Part shown: positions 18,939 through 27,012 of the stretch, piece by piece | Numbering within the stretch: the stretch's first letter is position 1 | Layout: every line of letters starts with the position of its first letter | From: Chromatiales bacterium | GTDB taxonomy: Bacteria; Pseudomonadota; Gammaproteobacteria; Steroidobacterales; GCA-2729495 | NCBI GenBank assembly: GCA_016789845.1 | Contig: JAEUQA010000051.1 | Span: forward strand, 1-64,000 | Reading direction: 5' to 3' | Length of the DNA stretch: 64,000 bases | Program-made: the position numbers and the translations under genes | The notes under the pieces: model-generated | What the model was told of the DNA's origin: nothing | Seen by the model: only the letters and a program-made list of their open reading frames with translations | Database searches by the model: none

Positions 18939-19595
18939 TCAGCCCTGCAGGATTTGCCGCGCCCGGGCGGCCGTGGCCGGCGCCGTCGCTGCCAGGTGCG
19001 CGCTCCGTCCCTGGAGGACTCCAACGAGTCCATCCACGGCGTCGTCCAGCACCTCGTTCACCACGACGAAGTCGAATTCGGCCCAGTGGGACATGTCGTC
19101 CAGCGCCTGCCCGAGCCGCCGGCGGATGACCTCGTCGCTGTCCGTCGCCCGCGTACGCAGGCGCCGGTCGAGCTCCGTGACAGACGGCGGCATGATGAAG
19201 ACCGTGCGGCAGGCCGGCGCGTTGGCGCGAATCTGCCGGGCGCCCTGCCAGTCGATCTCGAGCAGCACGTCGTGGCCGGCGGCGATCAGCGCCTCCACCT
19301 GTGCCTTGCTCGTGCCGTAGAAGTTGCCGAACACCTCCGCGTGCTCGAGGAATTCGCCCGCGGCCACCATCTGCCGGAAGCGCTCCCGGTCGACGAAGCA
19401 GTAGTCCTTGCCGTCGGTTTCGCCGGGCCGCGGCGGCCGGGTGGTGTAGGAAATGGAGAAGCGCAGGCTCGGGTCCCGGGCCAGGAGCGCCTTCACCAGG
19501 GTGGTCTTGCCGGCGCCGGAGGGCGCGGAGAGGACCAGCAGGGTGCCCCGGCGGGTTTCCTTCGTGGCTGGGCTTTTCTCGGGTCGCAGACTCAC
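18939..19595 (-). CDS. gmk: Guanylate kinase
   Basis: Phosphorylates GMP to GDP. The 218-residue protein has the P-loop LSAPSGAGKTTLV near residue 22, the GMP-binding SYTTRPPRPGE with the conserved KDYCFVDRERF, and VLLEIDWQGARQI. It carries about fifteen extra N-terminal residues before the kinase core. It is normally next to yicC in this lineage, but here a 1.4-kb islet separates them. Confidence 0.97.
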   Translation of the reverse strand: MSLRPEKSPATKETRRGTLLVLSAPSGAGKTTLVKALLARDPSLRFSISYTTRPPRPGETDGKDYCFVDRERFRQMVAAGEFLEHAEVFGNFYGTSKAQVEALIAAGHDVLLEIDWQGARQIRANAPACRTVFIMPPSVTELDRRLRTRATDSDEVIRRRLGQALDDMSHWAEFDFVVVNEVLDDAVDGLVGVLQGRSAHLAATAPATAARARQILQG

Positions 19596-19674
19596 CGGTC
19601 AGAACTCCGCAAGGGGGGTGGCTTTCTCGTAGCGACGCAATATGCCGCCGAATGCTGAAATCCGCCATGGTCGG

Positions 19675-19703
19675 TTGACGAACTATCCCAGAACGAGGAT
19701 ATT
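19675..19703 (+). promoter_or_regulatory. Predicted sigma-70 promoter for the XRE gene
   Basis: TTGACG (19675-19680) and GATATT (19698-19703) are separated by exactly 17 bases. They match the -35 and -10 hexamers at five and five of six positions. Transcription would start near 19710, downstream of a GTG at 19706, so it favours the ATG at 19754 as the start of the regulator. This is a motif match only. Confidence 0.55.
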
Positions 19704-19753
19704 CCGTGGCGAGAGAACGGTCGGACCCACCTGGAAACCGCGTGAGTGCAGCT

Positions 19754-20095
19754 ATGGGAAACGTCAGATCCAGACGGCCACGCGTCGAGGCTGGGTCGGG
19801 CAATGTTTTTGCCGATCTTGGCCTGCCCCGACCGGACGAAACGCAGGCCAAGGTTCGGCTGGCGGTGGCCATTCAGCGCTCGATCGCCGATCTGGGACTT
19901 ACCCAAATCGAGGCGGCTCAGCGGCTAGGGACCAGTCAACCGAAAGTCTCCGCGCTGCTGCGTGCCCGGCTCGAGGGATTCTCGGTCGAGCGGCTGATGA
20001 AATTCCTGGCAGCCCTTGGGAATGACGTCGAAATACTGGTCCGCAAGCGCAGGCCCAGTCGCGGGCCTGGCAGGATTCACATCGCTGGGATCTGA
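19754..20095 (+). CDS. XRE/HigA-like helix-turn-helix regulator (orphan antitoxin-like)
   Basis: A 113-residue DNA-binding protein with the layout VEAGSGNVFADLGLP, then a helix-turn-helix (LTQIEAAQRLGTSQPKVSAL, about residues 52-71), then RLEGFSVERLMKFLAALGNDVEI. This is the XRE antitoxin-type family usually encoded beside a HigB/RelE-like toxin. The 158 bases upstream are too short for the toxin and show no remnant of it, and the downstream gene is a convergent nuclease. It therefore appears as an orphan regulator, possibly of the islet itself. Start chosen from family resemblance and the promoter position. Confidence 0.8.
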   Translation: MGNVRSRRPRVEAGSGNVFADLGLPRPDETQAKVRLAVAIQRSIADLGLTQIEAAQRLGTSQPKVSALLRARLEGFSVERLMKFLAALGNDVEILVRKRRPSRGPGRIHIAGI

Positions 20096-20169
20096 CCGGG
20101 GTTTTAACCATGATGCGCCAGCGATTCCGGGATCCGAACGAAAGTGACACTCGGACTCATCGCAAGCAC

Positions 20170-20964
20170 CTATCGAACGGATGGGAAGAGCACCGCGATA
20201 TTGTCCAGTACTAGAGCTCGTAGCTCTGGAGGCAGATGACGATTTCTGAGTACGCTGCGTCGCAGCCGTTGAGCGCCCCCGTCTGTTCGCACGCGATCGA
20301 GCCACTCAATTACTTCAACGCTTCGCTTGTAGTACGGAACCAACTTCACAATGACCTTTTCAATCTCCTTCCGAGACCCTGCCTTAGACAAGCCCAGCAA
20401 TAGCGCTTGATCGGCAGTCGTCCGGCTTGGAATCAACTTTCGGGCGCGCATCTCGGCCAAGCCCCTCGTTCCGGTGAGCTTCTTCCAGCGTCCCAGTGCC
20501 TTGAGAGCGGCACCCGCCCAATAGCTCCTCTTGCGAGTTCGTTCGCGTTCGACATCAAAAACTATCTGTTCGACGGCGATCATCACGTGTGACAACGCGC
20601 GATTGAAGTACCAATCAGATTCTTTGAAGGGTCGGCGGAGAGCGGCAGCTATTGTTTCTGGAACCCGGCCAATCAGCGCGAAGTACGCCTCTGTTGGCCG
20701 ACCTTCACGAAAGAAGTAGACCTGGTCGCGGGAGTTAGCACCCTTCTTGGCATTCATCGTGTAGGACGAGCAGATTCCATTATCGGCGTCGGAACTCCCG
20801 CCCCGGCTGACTGGCCGGATGTGGTCGGCCCAGTCCATCGCCCATAGGTAACTGGCGCCATGATCGAGAACCCAAAGGCTCTTGCCCGAAAAGCAGCAAG
20901 TCGCGTGGTCTCGGGCGAATATGCGGGCCTTAGTTGTGTCATCAAAATTGCTACGCCTGGCCAT
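20170..20964 (-). CDS. HNH endonuclease-like protein on a lower-GC islet
   Basis: A 264-residue protein, start ATG at 20964 with GGGAAG upstream. Residues 20-75 look like an HNH/beta-beta-alpha-metal nuclease: TCCFSGK (23-28), DHIRPVSRGG with His48, Asn62 and a terminal YTMNAKKG. The second zinc knuckle of classical HNH proteins is incomplete. The remaining 180 residues are helical and basic, and I do not recognise them. Base composition differs from neighbours: 29 G+C in the 60 bases 20341-20400, against 40 in 21241-21300 of yicC. That suggests recent transfer. A defence or mobile-element role is inference. Confidence 0.7.
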   Translation of the reverse strand: MARRSNFDDTTKARIFARDHATCCFSGKSLWVLDHGASYLWAMDWADHIRPVSRGGSSDADNGICSSYTMNAKKGANSRDQVYFFREGRPTEAYFALIGRVPETIAAALRRPFKESDWYFNRALSHVMIAVEQIVFDVERERTRKRSYWAGAALKALGRWKKLTGTRGLAEMRARKLIPSRTTADQALLLGLSKAGSRKEIEKVIVKLVPYYKRSVEVIEWLDRVRTDGGAQRLRRSVLRNRHLPPELRALVLDNIAVLFPSVR

Positions 20965-21033
20965 ACTTCCCAACTCCCCCTGTTGCTCAGTCCATCGCCG
21001 ACATTTCCCCCTGGCGCGGGGCACTGAGTGAAG

Positions 21034-21900
21034 CTATTCCACGTTCTGGACCTGCTCACGAATCTGCTCGATCAGCACCTTGATGTCGACGGCGTGCCGG
21101 GTGGTTTCCGCGTCGGCGGACTTGGACGCCAGCGTATTCGCTTCCCGATTCAGCTCCTGCACCAGGAAGTCCAGGCGGCGGCCGACCGGCGCGTCGGATT
21201 TCAGGTTGTCGCGGAACTCGGCGAGGTGGGCGGTGAGGCGGTCGAGCTCCTCGCTCACGTCGAGCTTCTGGGCGAGCAGCACGATCTCCTGCTCGAGCCG
21301 GTCCGGGTCCACCGGCGTGCTGAGGGCCGCGACGCGCTCCGCCAGGCGCTCGCGGATGCGGGTGAGCACCACTGGCAGCCGCGCGACCACTTCCGCCACG
21401 TGGCCCTCGATCTCGACGAGACGGCGCTCCAGCATTTCCCCGATGCGGGCGCCTTCCCGGGCCCGCGCGGCATTCAGGTCGGCGATGACGGCCTCGAAGG
21501 TGTCCGCCACGACCGGCAGCAGCGCCGCCGGGTCCAGCTCTTCCTGCTCCAGCACGCCGGGCCAGCGCAGCACGTCGAGCGGGCTCACGGCGGCCGAATT
21601 TCTCAGCTCGTCCGCGATGGTGCTGAAGTGTCCGACCAGCTGGCGGACCAGAGGCAGGTTGATTCTGCCTGCCGCCGCCCGGTTCTCGCCGGCGCGCAGC
21701 GACAGGGAGGCCTCGACGCGGCCCCGCCCCAGCTGGCCCGTGGCGAGCTGCCGGAGGTCGGTTTCGATGGCGCGGCAGAAGTCCGGCAGTTTCAGCTGGA
21801 CCTCCAGGTAGCGGTGGTTGATCGAGCGCACCTCCCAGAGGAGCTGCCCCTGGGGCGTCGCGGTCTCCCCGCGCGCAAAGCCGGTCATGCTCCGGATCAC
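21034..21900 (-). CDS. yicC: YicC/YloC family endoribonuclease
   Basis: A 288-residue YicC protein. It begins MIRSMTGFARGE and ends in the conserved REANTLASKSADAETTRHAVDIKVLIEQIREQVQNVE, of which the core is EANTLASKS. YicC-type proteins are hexameric endoribonucleases, and E. coli YicC affects small-RNA turnover. Usually adjacent to gmk and divergent from rph; here the XRE/HNH islet lies between yicC and gmk, and a PP2C gene precedes rph. Confidence 0.95.
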   Translation of the reverse strand: MIRSMTGFARGETATPQGQLLWEVRSINHRYLEVQLKLPDFCRAIETDLRQLATGQLGRGRVEASLSLRAGENRAAAGRINLPLVRQLVGHFSTIADELRNSAAVSPLDVLRWPGVLEQEELDPAALLPVVADTFEAVIADLNAARAREGARIGEMLERRLVEIEGHVAEVVARLPVVLTRIRERLAERVAALSTPVDPDRLEQEIVLLAQKLDVSEELDRLTAHLAEFRDNLKSDAPVGRRLDFLVQELNREANTLASKSADAETTRHAVDIKVLIEQIREQVQNVE

Positions 21901-22058
21901 GCGACGGCGCTCACGTTTATGGCAAAAATGCTGTGCATCGGGTTTGGGTGGCGCTTAGACTGATTGCTGACGGGCACTGGGACAGCGGGCATTGTAGTCC
22001 GCCTTCTCCGATTGCCGCACACCCTCTTCCCCGCTACACGGAATCACCTGGAGTTCCC

Positions 22059-22886
22059 TTGCGCGTCGAGTACGCAGACTTGAGCCTGATTGGCGACCGG
22101 GAGGAGAACCAGGATCGGGTCCAGGTGATCGCCGCCGATAACGCCGTGCTCCTCATCGCCGTGGACGGCATGGGCGGTCACGCCGACGGGGCCCAGGCGG
22201 CCCAGCTGGCGACGGAAACCGTCCGCGATGCCTTCAACCGGACCACCCATCCGGTTTTCGATCCCATCGGTTTCCTGCATCTGGCCATTGGCCGTGCCCA
22301 CGTGAACCTGGTCACGCTGGGCGCGCGCCTGTCGCTGGAAGCCAGGCCCCGCGCGACCTGCGCCCTGTGCCTCGTGCAGGACGACGCCGCGTACTTCGCC
22401 CACGTGGGCGACAGCCGCATCTATCACCTGCGCAATGGCGTGGTCCGGGAGCGCACCCGGGACCACAGTCATGTGGAGCTGCTGCTGCAGGAGGGCGTGA
22501 TCACGGAGGCCGAGATCGCGGCGCACCCCATGCGGAATTTCGTCGAATGCTGCCTGGGCGGCGATGCCTGGCTGCCGGGCATGTCGATTACCCGGCAGAA
22601 GCGCCTGGAGCCGGGTGATGTCCTGATGGTCTGCACCGATGGCCTGTGGTCGGGCCTCGGTGACGAGCGGATTGGCGCGCTCGCCGGTGACAGCCAGCCC
22701 CTGGCCGCCGGCCTGCGCCGCCTTGGCGAGCAGTCCGTGCGGGCCTGCGGGCCCTACAGCGACAACACCTCCGGGGCCGCGCTGCGTTACCTGGGCAGGA
22801 GCGACAGCCCGGAAAAGGCCCGGGGGCGGGGCAAGGCCCCCGCCAGGGCTGCCGGCAAGGGCCAGTCGAAGGCAGCGGCTGGATGA
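22059..22886 (+). CDS. PP2C-family serine/threonine protein phosphatase
   Basis: A 275-residue PPM/PP2C phosphatase. Metal-binding motifs are visible: [14 protein letters not shown] with the first Asp, [14 protein letters not shown] (DGMGG), [16 protein letters not shown] and a C-terminal SDNTSG. It opens at a TTG at 22059 with GGAG five bases upstream; the longer frame to 21933 lacks a ribosome site. The C-terminus is a basic Ala/Gly/Lys-rich tail (about 250-275). It overlaps rph by four bases (ATGA), so a Ser/Thr phosphatase is co-translated with RNA-processing genes. No partner kinase is in the window. Confidence 0.92.
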   Translation: MRVEYADLSLIGDREENQDRVQVIAADNAVLLIAVDGMGGHADGAQAAQLATETVRDAFNRTTHPVFDPIGFLHLAIGRAHVNLVTLGARLSLEARPRATCALCLVQDDAAYFAHVGDSRIYHLRNGVVRERTRDHSHVELLLQEGVITEAEIAAHPMRNFVECCLGGDAWLPGMSITRQKRLEPGDVLMVCTDGLWSGLGDERIGALAGDSQPLAAGLRRLGEQSVRACGPYSDNTSGAALRYLGRSDSPEKARGRGKAPARAAGKGQSKAAAG

Positions 22887-23650
22887 GCGTCCCGACGGTC
22901 ATCGCACGGCCCAGCGGAAGGTCTCCAGCCGAGCTTCGCAAGGTCTCCTTCGAAACCGCGTTTACCCGCCACGCCGAGGGCTCGGTGCTGGCGTGCTTCG
23001 GCGAGACCCGCGTGCTGTGCACGGCCAGCGTGGAAACCGGCGTACCGTCCTTCCTGCGCAACACGGGCAAGGGCTGGATCACGGCCGAGTACGGCATGCT
23101 GCCCCGCGCGACCCACACGCGCACCCGGCGCGAGTCGGCCCAGGGCAAGCAGACCGGGCGCACGCTGGAGATCCAGCGGTTGATCGGCCGGTCATTGCGC
23201 GCAGCCGCGAATCTGGAGGCGCTGGGCGAGCGCACGATCACCCTGGACTGTGACGTGCTGCAGGCGGACGGTGGCACGCGCACGGCCGCGATCTCCGGCA
23301 GCTACGTGGCGCTGGTGCTGGCGGTGCAGTCCCTGGTGGCCACCCGCGCCATCGCGTCGAGTCCCCTGCATGGCCAGGTGGCGGCGGTGTCCGTCGGCAT
23401 CTACCGGGGCCAGCCGGTCCTGGATCTCGACTACGCGGAGGATTCCGGCGCCGAGACCGACATGAACGTGGTCATGAACGAGGCGGGCCAGTTCATCGAG
23501 GTGCAGGGCACCGCGGAAGGCCATGCATTCCGTCGCGAAGAGCTGGACAGGCTGCTCGACCTCGCCGTCGCGGGGGTCCGCGGCATCATGGACGCCCAGA
23601 ACGCTGCCGTGGCCGCCGCACTCGCCGCCGGTGCCCAGCGTCGCCGCTGA
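22883..23650 (+). CDS. rph: Ribonuclease PH
   Basis: Phosphorolytic 3'-5' exoribonuclease trimming tRNA precursors, 255 residues. Landmarks are [19 protein letters not shown] near residue 32, the phosphate-binding region [28 protein letters not shown] (core [13 protein letters not shown]) and [20 protein letters not shown] with the catalytic acidic residues. It overlaps both neighbours, phosphatase before and rdgB after. Confidence 0.96.
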   Translation: MSVPTVIARPSGRSPAELRKVSFETAFTRHAEGSVLACFGETRVLCTASVETGVPSFLRNTGKGWITAEYGMLPRATHTRTRRESAQGKQTGRTLEIQRLIGRSLRAAANLEALGERTITLDCDVLQADGGTRTAAISGSYVALVLAVQSLVATRAIASSPLHGQVAAVSVGIYRGQPVLDLDYAEDSGAETDMNVVMNEAGQFIEVQGTAEGHAFRREELDRLLDLAVAGVRGIMDAQNAAVAAALAAGAQRRR

Positions 23651-24248
23651 GGTTGTCCTGGCCAGCGGCAACGCGGGCAAGGTCAGGGAGATTCAGGCGC
23701 TGCTTGGCACGGATTGGCGGGTCCGCCCGCAATCCGAGTTCGGCGTGGAGCCGGTGGAGGAGACCGGCGATACCTTCCTGGCCAATGCACTACTGAAGGC
23801 GCGCCACGCCGCGCGGTTCACGGGCCTGCCGGCGCTCGCCGACGATTCAGGACTGGAAGTCGATGTGCTGGCAGGTGAGCCGGGCGTGCATTCGGCCCGC
23901 TACGCAGGTCCGGGTGCCGATGACGGTGCCAACAACCTGAGGCTGCTCGCCGCCCTGCGTGGCGTGCCCGAGGCGAAGCGCACGGCGCGTTTCCGCTGCG
24001 TGCTGGTCTGGGTGGACGGCCCGGACGACGAAGCGCCGCTGGTCGCGGAGGGCGTGTGGGAAGGACGGATCCTGACGGCGCCCCGGGGCAATGGCGGTTT
24101 TGGCTACGATCCCCTCTTCCTGGACCCGGAAACAGGCCTCGCTGCCGCGGAACTGGGTCTGGAGACCAAGAACACCCGCAGTCACCGGGGCCAGGCACTG
24201 GCCCGCATGAGGTCGCTTCTCGCGGCCCGGGGCCCTGCCGGGCCCTGA
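23631..24248 (+). CDS. rdgB: XTP/dITP diphosphatase (RdgB/HAM1)
   Basis: House-cleaning pyrophosphatase removing inosine and xanthosine triphosphates. The 205 residues show the family N-terminus [60 protein letters not shown] (core [10 protein letters not shown]) and [15 protein letters not shown]. The GTG at 23631 overlaps the rph end by 20 bases and places the conserved LASGN motif at the right distance. Third gene of the PP2C-rph-rdgB unit. Confidence 0.95.
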   Translation: MPSVAAEVVLASGNAGKVREIQALLGTDWRVRPQSEFGVEPVEETGDTFLANALLKARHAARFTGLPALADDSGLEVDVLAGEPGVHSARYAGPGADDGANNLRLLAALRGVPEAKRTARFRCVLVWVDGPDDEAPLVAEGVWEGRILTAPRGNGGFGYDPLFLDPETGLAAAELGLETKNTRSHRGQALARMRSLLAARGPAGP

Positions 24249-24305
24249 AGTTTATGCACAAGGTCCGGCGGACCACGGAATATCAGCCAGATATGCCGCG
24301 CTACC

Positions 24306-24370
24306 TAAGCTAAATACACGCGTAACAGCCATAAGCTATTGTATTTATAAGCTAAACATATTTGGCTAAA
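24306..24370 (+). repeat. Iterated TAAGCTA repeats in the AT-rich stretch
   Basis: TAAGCTA occurs at 24306, 24332 and 24348, and a partial copy GGCTAAA at 24364. The longer form TAAGCTAAA occurs at 24306 and 24348. The copies share the plus orientation and lie beside DnaA boxes, as iterons or unwinding-element repeats do. Confidence 0.6.
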
Positions 24371-24439
24371 ACTTCGCCAGCGTTACAGATTCTCGTTGGA
24401 TGAAGGAATTAAGACGGCCCGGATCCCCGTCGTCCACAG

Positions 24440-24466
24440 ACTTATCCACAGGTTCTGTGGATAAGT
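24440..24466. promoter_or_regulatory. Head-to-head DnaA boxes in a perfect inverted repeat
   Basis: ACTTATCCACAG (24440-24451), a GTT spacer and CTGTGGATAAGT (24455-24466) form a perfect 12-bp inverted repeat. Each arm contains the strongest consensus DnaA box TTATCCACA. It is not followed by a T-run and lies about 124 bases before rpmE, so a terminator is unlikely. Two facing boxes suggest a cooperative DnaA-binding site. Confidence 0.75.
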
Positions 24467-24589
24467 GCCGGCCGGCGACGCCGCTTGCGGCCCCGCCGCC
24501 ATATGGCTATCCTTCCGCGCCCCGAGACCGGCACGCCGCGACCGGCGGGCGATCCATCCCCAACCACTGCTTCCTGACGGTGACTGTGC

Positions 24590-24796
24590 ATGAAAGCCGA
24601 CATCCATCCCGCCTACGCCGAAGTCAAAGTCACCTGCAGCTGTGGCAACGAATTCGTGACGCGCTCCACGCTGGGCCGCGATCTGCACGTCGAGGTCTGT
24701 TCGTCCTGCCACCCGTTCTATACCGGCAAGCAGAAGATGCTCGACACCGCCGGCCGGGTCGACAAGTTCCGCCGCAAGTACAGCCGTCCCGAATAA
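24590..24796 (+). CDS. rpmE: 50S ribosomal protein L31 (zinc-binding form)
   Basis: A 68-residue L31 with the zinc cysteines of the C+ form: Cys16 and Cys18 in VTCSCGNEF and Cys37 and Cys40 in [14 protein letters not shown]. The conserved [15 protein letters not shown] follows. It is a stand-alone gene directly after the DnaA-box region; the priA gene found beside rpmE in some relatives is not here. Confidence 0.97.
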   Translation: MKADIHPAYAEVKVTCSCGNEFVTRSTLGRDLHVEVCSSCHPFYTGKQKMLDTAGRVDKFRRKYSRPE

Positions 24797-24899
24797 GGGC
24801 CGGCCGGTCCGCGGCGGCCGCCGCGTTCCAGGCACTCCCGCTGAGCCGACGACTGCCCGAAGCGTGACCCGGGCGGGTGCGCTGCGTCGGCACCTTCCC

Positions 24900-24905
24900 T
24901 ATAAT
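24900..24905 (+). promoter_or_regulatory. Possible -10 element of gltA
   Basis: A perfect TATAAT lies 38 bases before the gltA ATG in a GC-rich 147-base gap. No good -35 hexamer is seen 16-18 bases upstream, so an activator-dependent promoter or chance are both possible. Confidence 0.4.
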
Positions 24906-24943
24906 GCCGAATTCATTTGGGCCGTACGCAGCCGGGCACGATC

Positions 24944-26251
24944 ATGAGCGACGCGAAGAAGGACGGACGCACCTACACCGTCAGCGACAAGGCTTCCGGG
25001 AAGGAGTTCGAGCTCAAGTCCCGGGCCGGTACCACAGGCCCCGATGTAGTGGACATTCGCAACCTGTTCACGGGCCAGGGACTCTTCACCTACGACCCTG
25101 GCTATGGCTCCACCGCCAGCTGCGAGAGCAAGATCACGTTCATCGACGGCGACGCGGGCATCCTCATGTACCGGGGCTACCCCGTCGAACAGCTCGCCGC
25201 CAAGAGCTCGTTCATCGAGGTGGCCTGGCTGCTCCTCTACGGGGAACTGCCGACGCAGTCCCAGCTCGTGGAGTTTGACCGCACGATCCGCACCCACACG
25301 ATGCTGAACGAGACGATCCTCCGTCTCTTCAATGGCTTTCACCACGACGCCCACCCGATGGCCATGGTTGCCGGCGTGGTGGCGTCCATGTCGGCCTTCT
25401 ACCACGACACCACCGACATCCTGAATCCGCGTCACCGGGACATCTTCGCCCACCGCATCATCGCCAAGCTGCCCACGATCGCGGCGGCGGCCTACAAGCA
25501 CTCGCTGGGCCAGCCCTTCACCTACCCGCGCAACGACCTGGGTTACTGTTCCAACCTGCTGCACATGTTCTTCGCGGTCCCCGCCGAGCCCTACCATGTC
25601 GACCCCGTGGCCGCGGAAGCGCTCGACCTGCTCTTCATCCTGCACGCGGACCACGAGCAGAACTGCAGCACGTCGACCGTCCGCATGGCGGGCAGCTCGG
25701 GCACCAATCCCTACTCCGCCATCTCCGCCGGCATCTCCGCGCTCTGGGGCCCTGCCCACGGCGGTGCCAACGAAGCCGTGCTGAACATGCTCGAGGAAAT
25801 CGGCACGTCGGCCAACATTCCGAAGTTCATTGCCAAGGCAAAGGACAAGGACGATCCGTTCCGGCTGATGGGCTTCGGTCATCGCGTCTACAAGAACTAC
25901 GACCCGCGGGCGACGATCATCCGCGAGACCTGCCACAAGGTGCTGGCGCGGCTTGGCCGCAACCAGCCGCTGTTCGACCTGGCCCTCCGGCTGGAAGAAA
26001 TCGCCCTCAAGGACCCCTACTTCGTGGAGAAGAAGCTCTACCCCAACGTGGACTTCTACTCGGGGATCATCTACCGGGCCCTCGGCATCCCCAAGTCGAT
26101 GTACACGGTGATGTTCGCCATTGGGCGCACTGTCGGCTGGGTGGCCCACTGGACGGAAATGATCACCGATCCCGACGGCCGCATCGGCCGTCCCCGTCAG
26201 CTCTACACCGGTCCGACCACCCGCGACTACGTCGACGTCGCCAAGCGCTAA
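24944..26251 (+). CDS. gltA: Citrate synthase (type II)
   Basis: Condenses acetyl-CoA and oxaloacetate to enter the TCA cycle. The 435-residue protein has the N-terminal beta domain of the hexameric, NADH-inhibited type II enzymes. Catalytic motifs are [15 protein letters not shown] (His), [14 protein letters not shown] (His) and the NVDFYSGI Asp. The ATG at 24944 begins [13 protein letters not shown]; an in-frame start at 24917 would add nine residues lacking family resemblance. A REP doublet lies just downstream. Confidence 0.97.
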   Translation: MSDAKKDGRTYTVSDKASGKEFELKSRAGTTGPDVVDIRNLFTGQGLFTYDPGYGSTASCESKITFIDGDAGILMYRGYPVEQLAAKSSFIEVAWLLLYGELPTQSQLVEFDRTIRTHTMLNETILRLFNGFHHDAHPMAMVAGVVASMSAFYHDTTDILNPRHRDIFAHRIIAKLPTIAAAAYKHSLGQPFTYPRNDLGYCSNLLHMFFAVPAEPYHVDPVAAEALDLLFILHADHEQNCSTSTVRMAGSSGTNPYSAISAGISALWGPAHGGANEAVLNMLEEIGTSANIPKFIAKAKDKDDPFRLMGFGHRVYKNYDPRATIIRETCHKVLARLGRNQPLFDLALRLEEIALKDPYFVEKKLYPNVDFYSGIIYRALGIPKSMYTVMFAIGRTVGWVAHWTEMITDPDGRIGRPRQLYTGPTTRDYVDVAKR

Positions 26252-26266
26252 ACGGCGCCGCCCTGC

Positions 26267-26354
26267 AGGAGCGCCGACCGGCGCGACCCCGGTCCCGCTC
26301 GAGACTCGCGGACTCGATTCTCGCGGGACCGGGGTCGCGCCGGTCGGCGCTCCT
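26267..26354. repeat. REP doublet (inverted pair) between gltA and a convergent gene
   Basis: Two perfect 32-base arms (26267-26298 and 26323-26354) begin AGGAGCGCCGACCGGCGCGA and surround a 24-base loop. The element separates convergent genes. On the minus strand its TAGGAGC end provides the TAG stop (26353-26355) of the hypothetical gene. It may block read-through between the converging transcripts. Confidence 0.9.
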
Positions 26355-27012
26355 AGAGGGACGGTGCCTTCAGAAGCTCGCCGAGTTCCTTCTGGCTGGC
26401 CCGCCGCATCGGGCGCCCGTCCACCGGGGAGAGCGGCGCATGACCGCGGAGGCGCAGGGGAAACACCGTGGTCGAGAACTCGAAGTCCCCCACGGAGAAG
26501 CGAAATCCCGGGAACTGTTCAACCTCGTCACGGCGCAGGCGGTGACGGCGCGCCGCGTCCCGGTGACCAATGCCCAGCGCTTCCAGGGCAGCCCCGACCG
26601 ACTCCGCGGTGTCGCTGAACAGGTGGAGGTCCACGGCTGAGTGCGGGGTGGCCGTGCCGCTCAGGACGTCACCAACCAGCCGCGGGTGGAATTCAGCCAG
26701 TTCACCCATCACTCCGAACGCCGCCTGCCGCAGGCTCTCCAGCAGTGCCGGCTGGGTGGCGCCGTGAAAGATCCGGGTACGTTCTGCCAGCGCTGCCTCG
26801 ATCTCCGCGTTGTCGGGCAGGGGCGCATTCCTGCCCAGGCCCAGTCGCTCGGCAGCTTTGCCTTTGGCGGCCCGGAAGTCGGTCAGGCCTTCTTCCTGGA
26901 TGATGCGCGCGGTCTCCACCGCCAGGGCCATTCGGCGATGATCGGGCGCCTCCGGGTGCCGCTGTCCGGGGCGGTGCCTGTTGCGGCCCCGGGTGCCGTC
27001 AGAAGATCTCAT
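26353..27012 (-). CDS. Conserved hypothetical protein, nucleotidyltransferase-like
   Basis: A 219-residue protein I know only as a conserved gammaproteobacterial family. It has a helical N-terminal half (MALAVETARIIQEEGLTDFRAAKGKAAERLGL) and a C-terminal half with FHPRLVGDVLSGTATPHSAVDLHLF, reminiscent of a nucleotidyltransferase-like fold, then DGRPMRRASQKEL. No catalytic Gly-Ser-Asp motif is obvious, so activity is doubtful. It starts inside the end of mrcA (14-base overlap) and its stop codon lies in the REP doublet. Confidence 0.75.
   Translation of the reverse strand: MRSSDGTRGRNRHRPGQRHPEAPDHRRMALAVETARIIQEEGLTDFRAAKGKAAERLGLGRNAPLPDNAEIEAALAERTRIFHGATQPALLESLRQAAFGVMGELAEFHPRLVGDVLSGTATPHSAVDLHLFSDTAESVGAALEALGIGHRDAARRHRLRRDEVEQFPGFRFSVGDFEFSTTVFPLRLRGHAPLSPVDGRPMRRASQKELGELLKAPSL

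Larger units (their letters stand above)
24249..24589. other. Gene-free AT-rich region with DnaA boxes and iterons (origin- or DARS-like)
   Basis: This 341-base gap holds three perfect DnaA boxes (TTATNCACA): 24252-24260 on plus, 24442-24450 on plus and 24456-24464 on minus. An 8-of-9 match lies at 24585-24593. The last two perfect boxes sit inside a 12-bp inverted repeat with a three-base spacer. Between the boxes lies an AT-rich stretch (15 G+C in the 50 bases 24321-24370) with repeated TAAGCTA. The layout resembles a replication origin or a DnaA-reactivating/titration site. No dnaA, dnaN or mnmG is nearby, so a main oriC is not proven. Confidence 0.6.

Noticed and set aside
19596..19753. 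Toxin gene or remnant before the XRE regulator
   Set aside because: The interval is too short and no frame resembles a RelE/HigB-type toxin.
24440..24466. Inverted repeat read as a terminator of rdgB
   Set aside because: No T-run, about 190 bases past the rdgB stop, and each arm is an exact DnaA box; DnaA binding explains it better.
26267..26354. Strong intrinsic terminator of gltA
   Set aside because: The 24-base loop and lack of a T-run, and the shared GGAGCGCC arms with other loci, identify a REP doublet instead; a role in blocking read-through remains possible.
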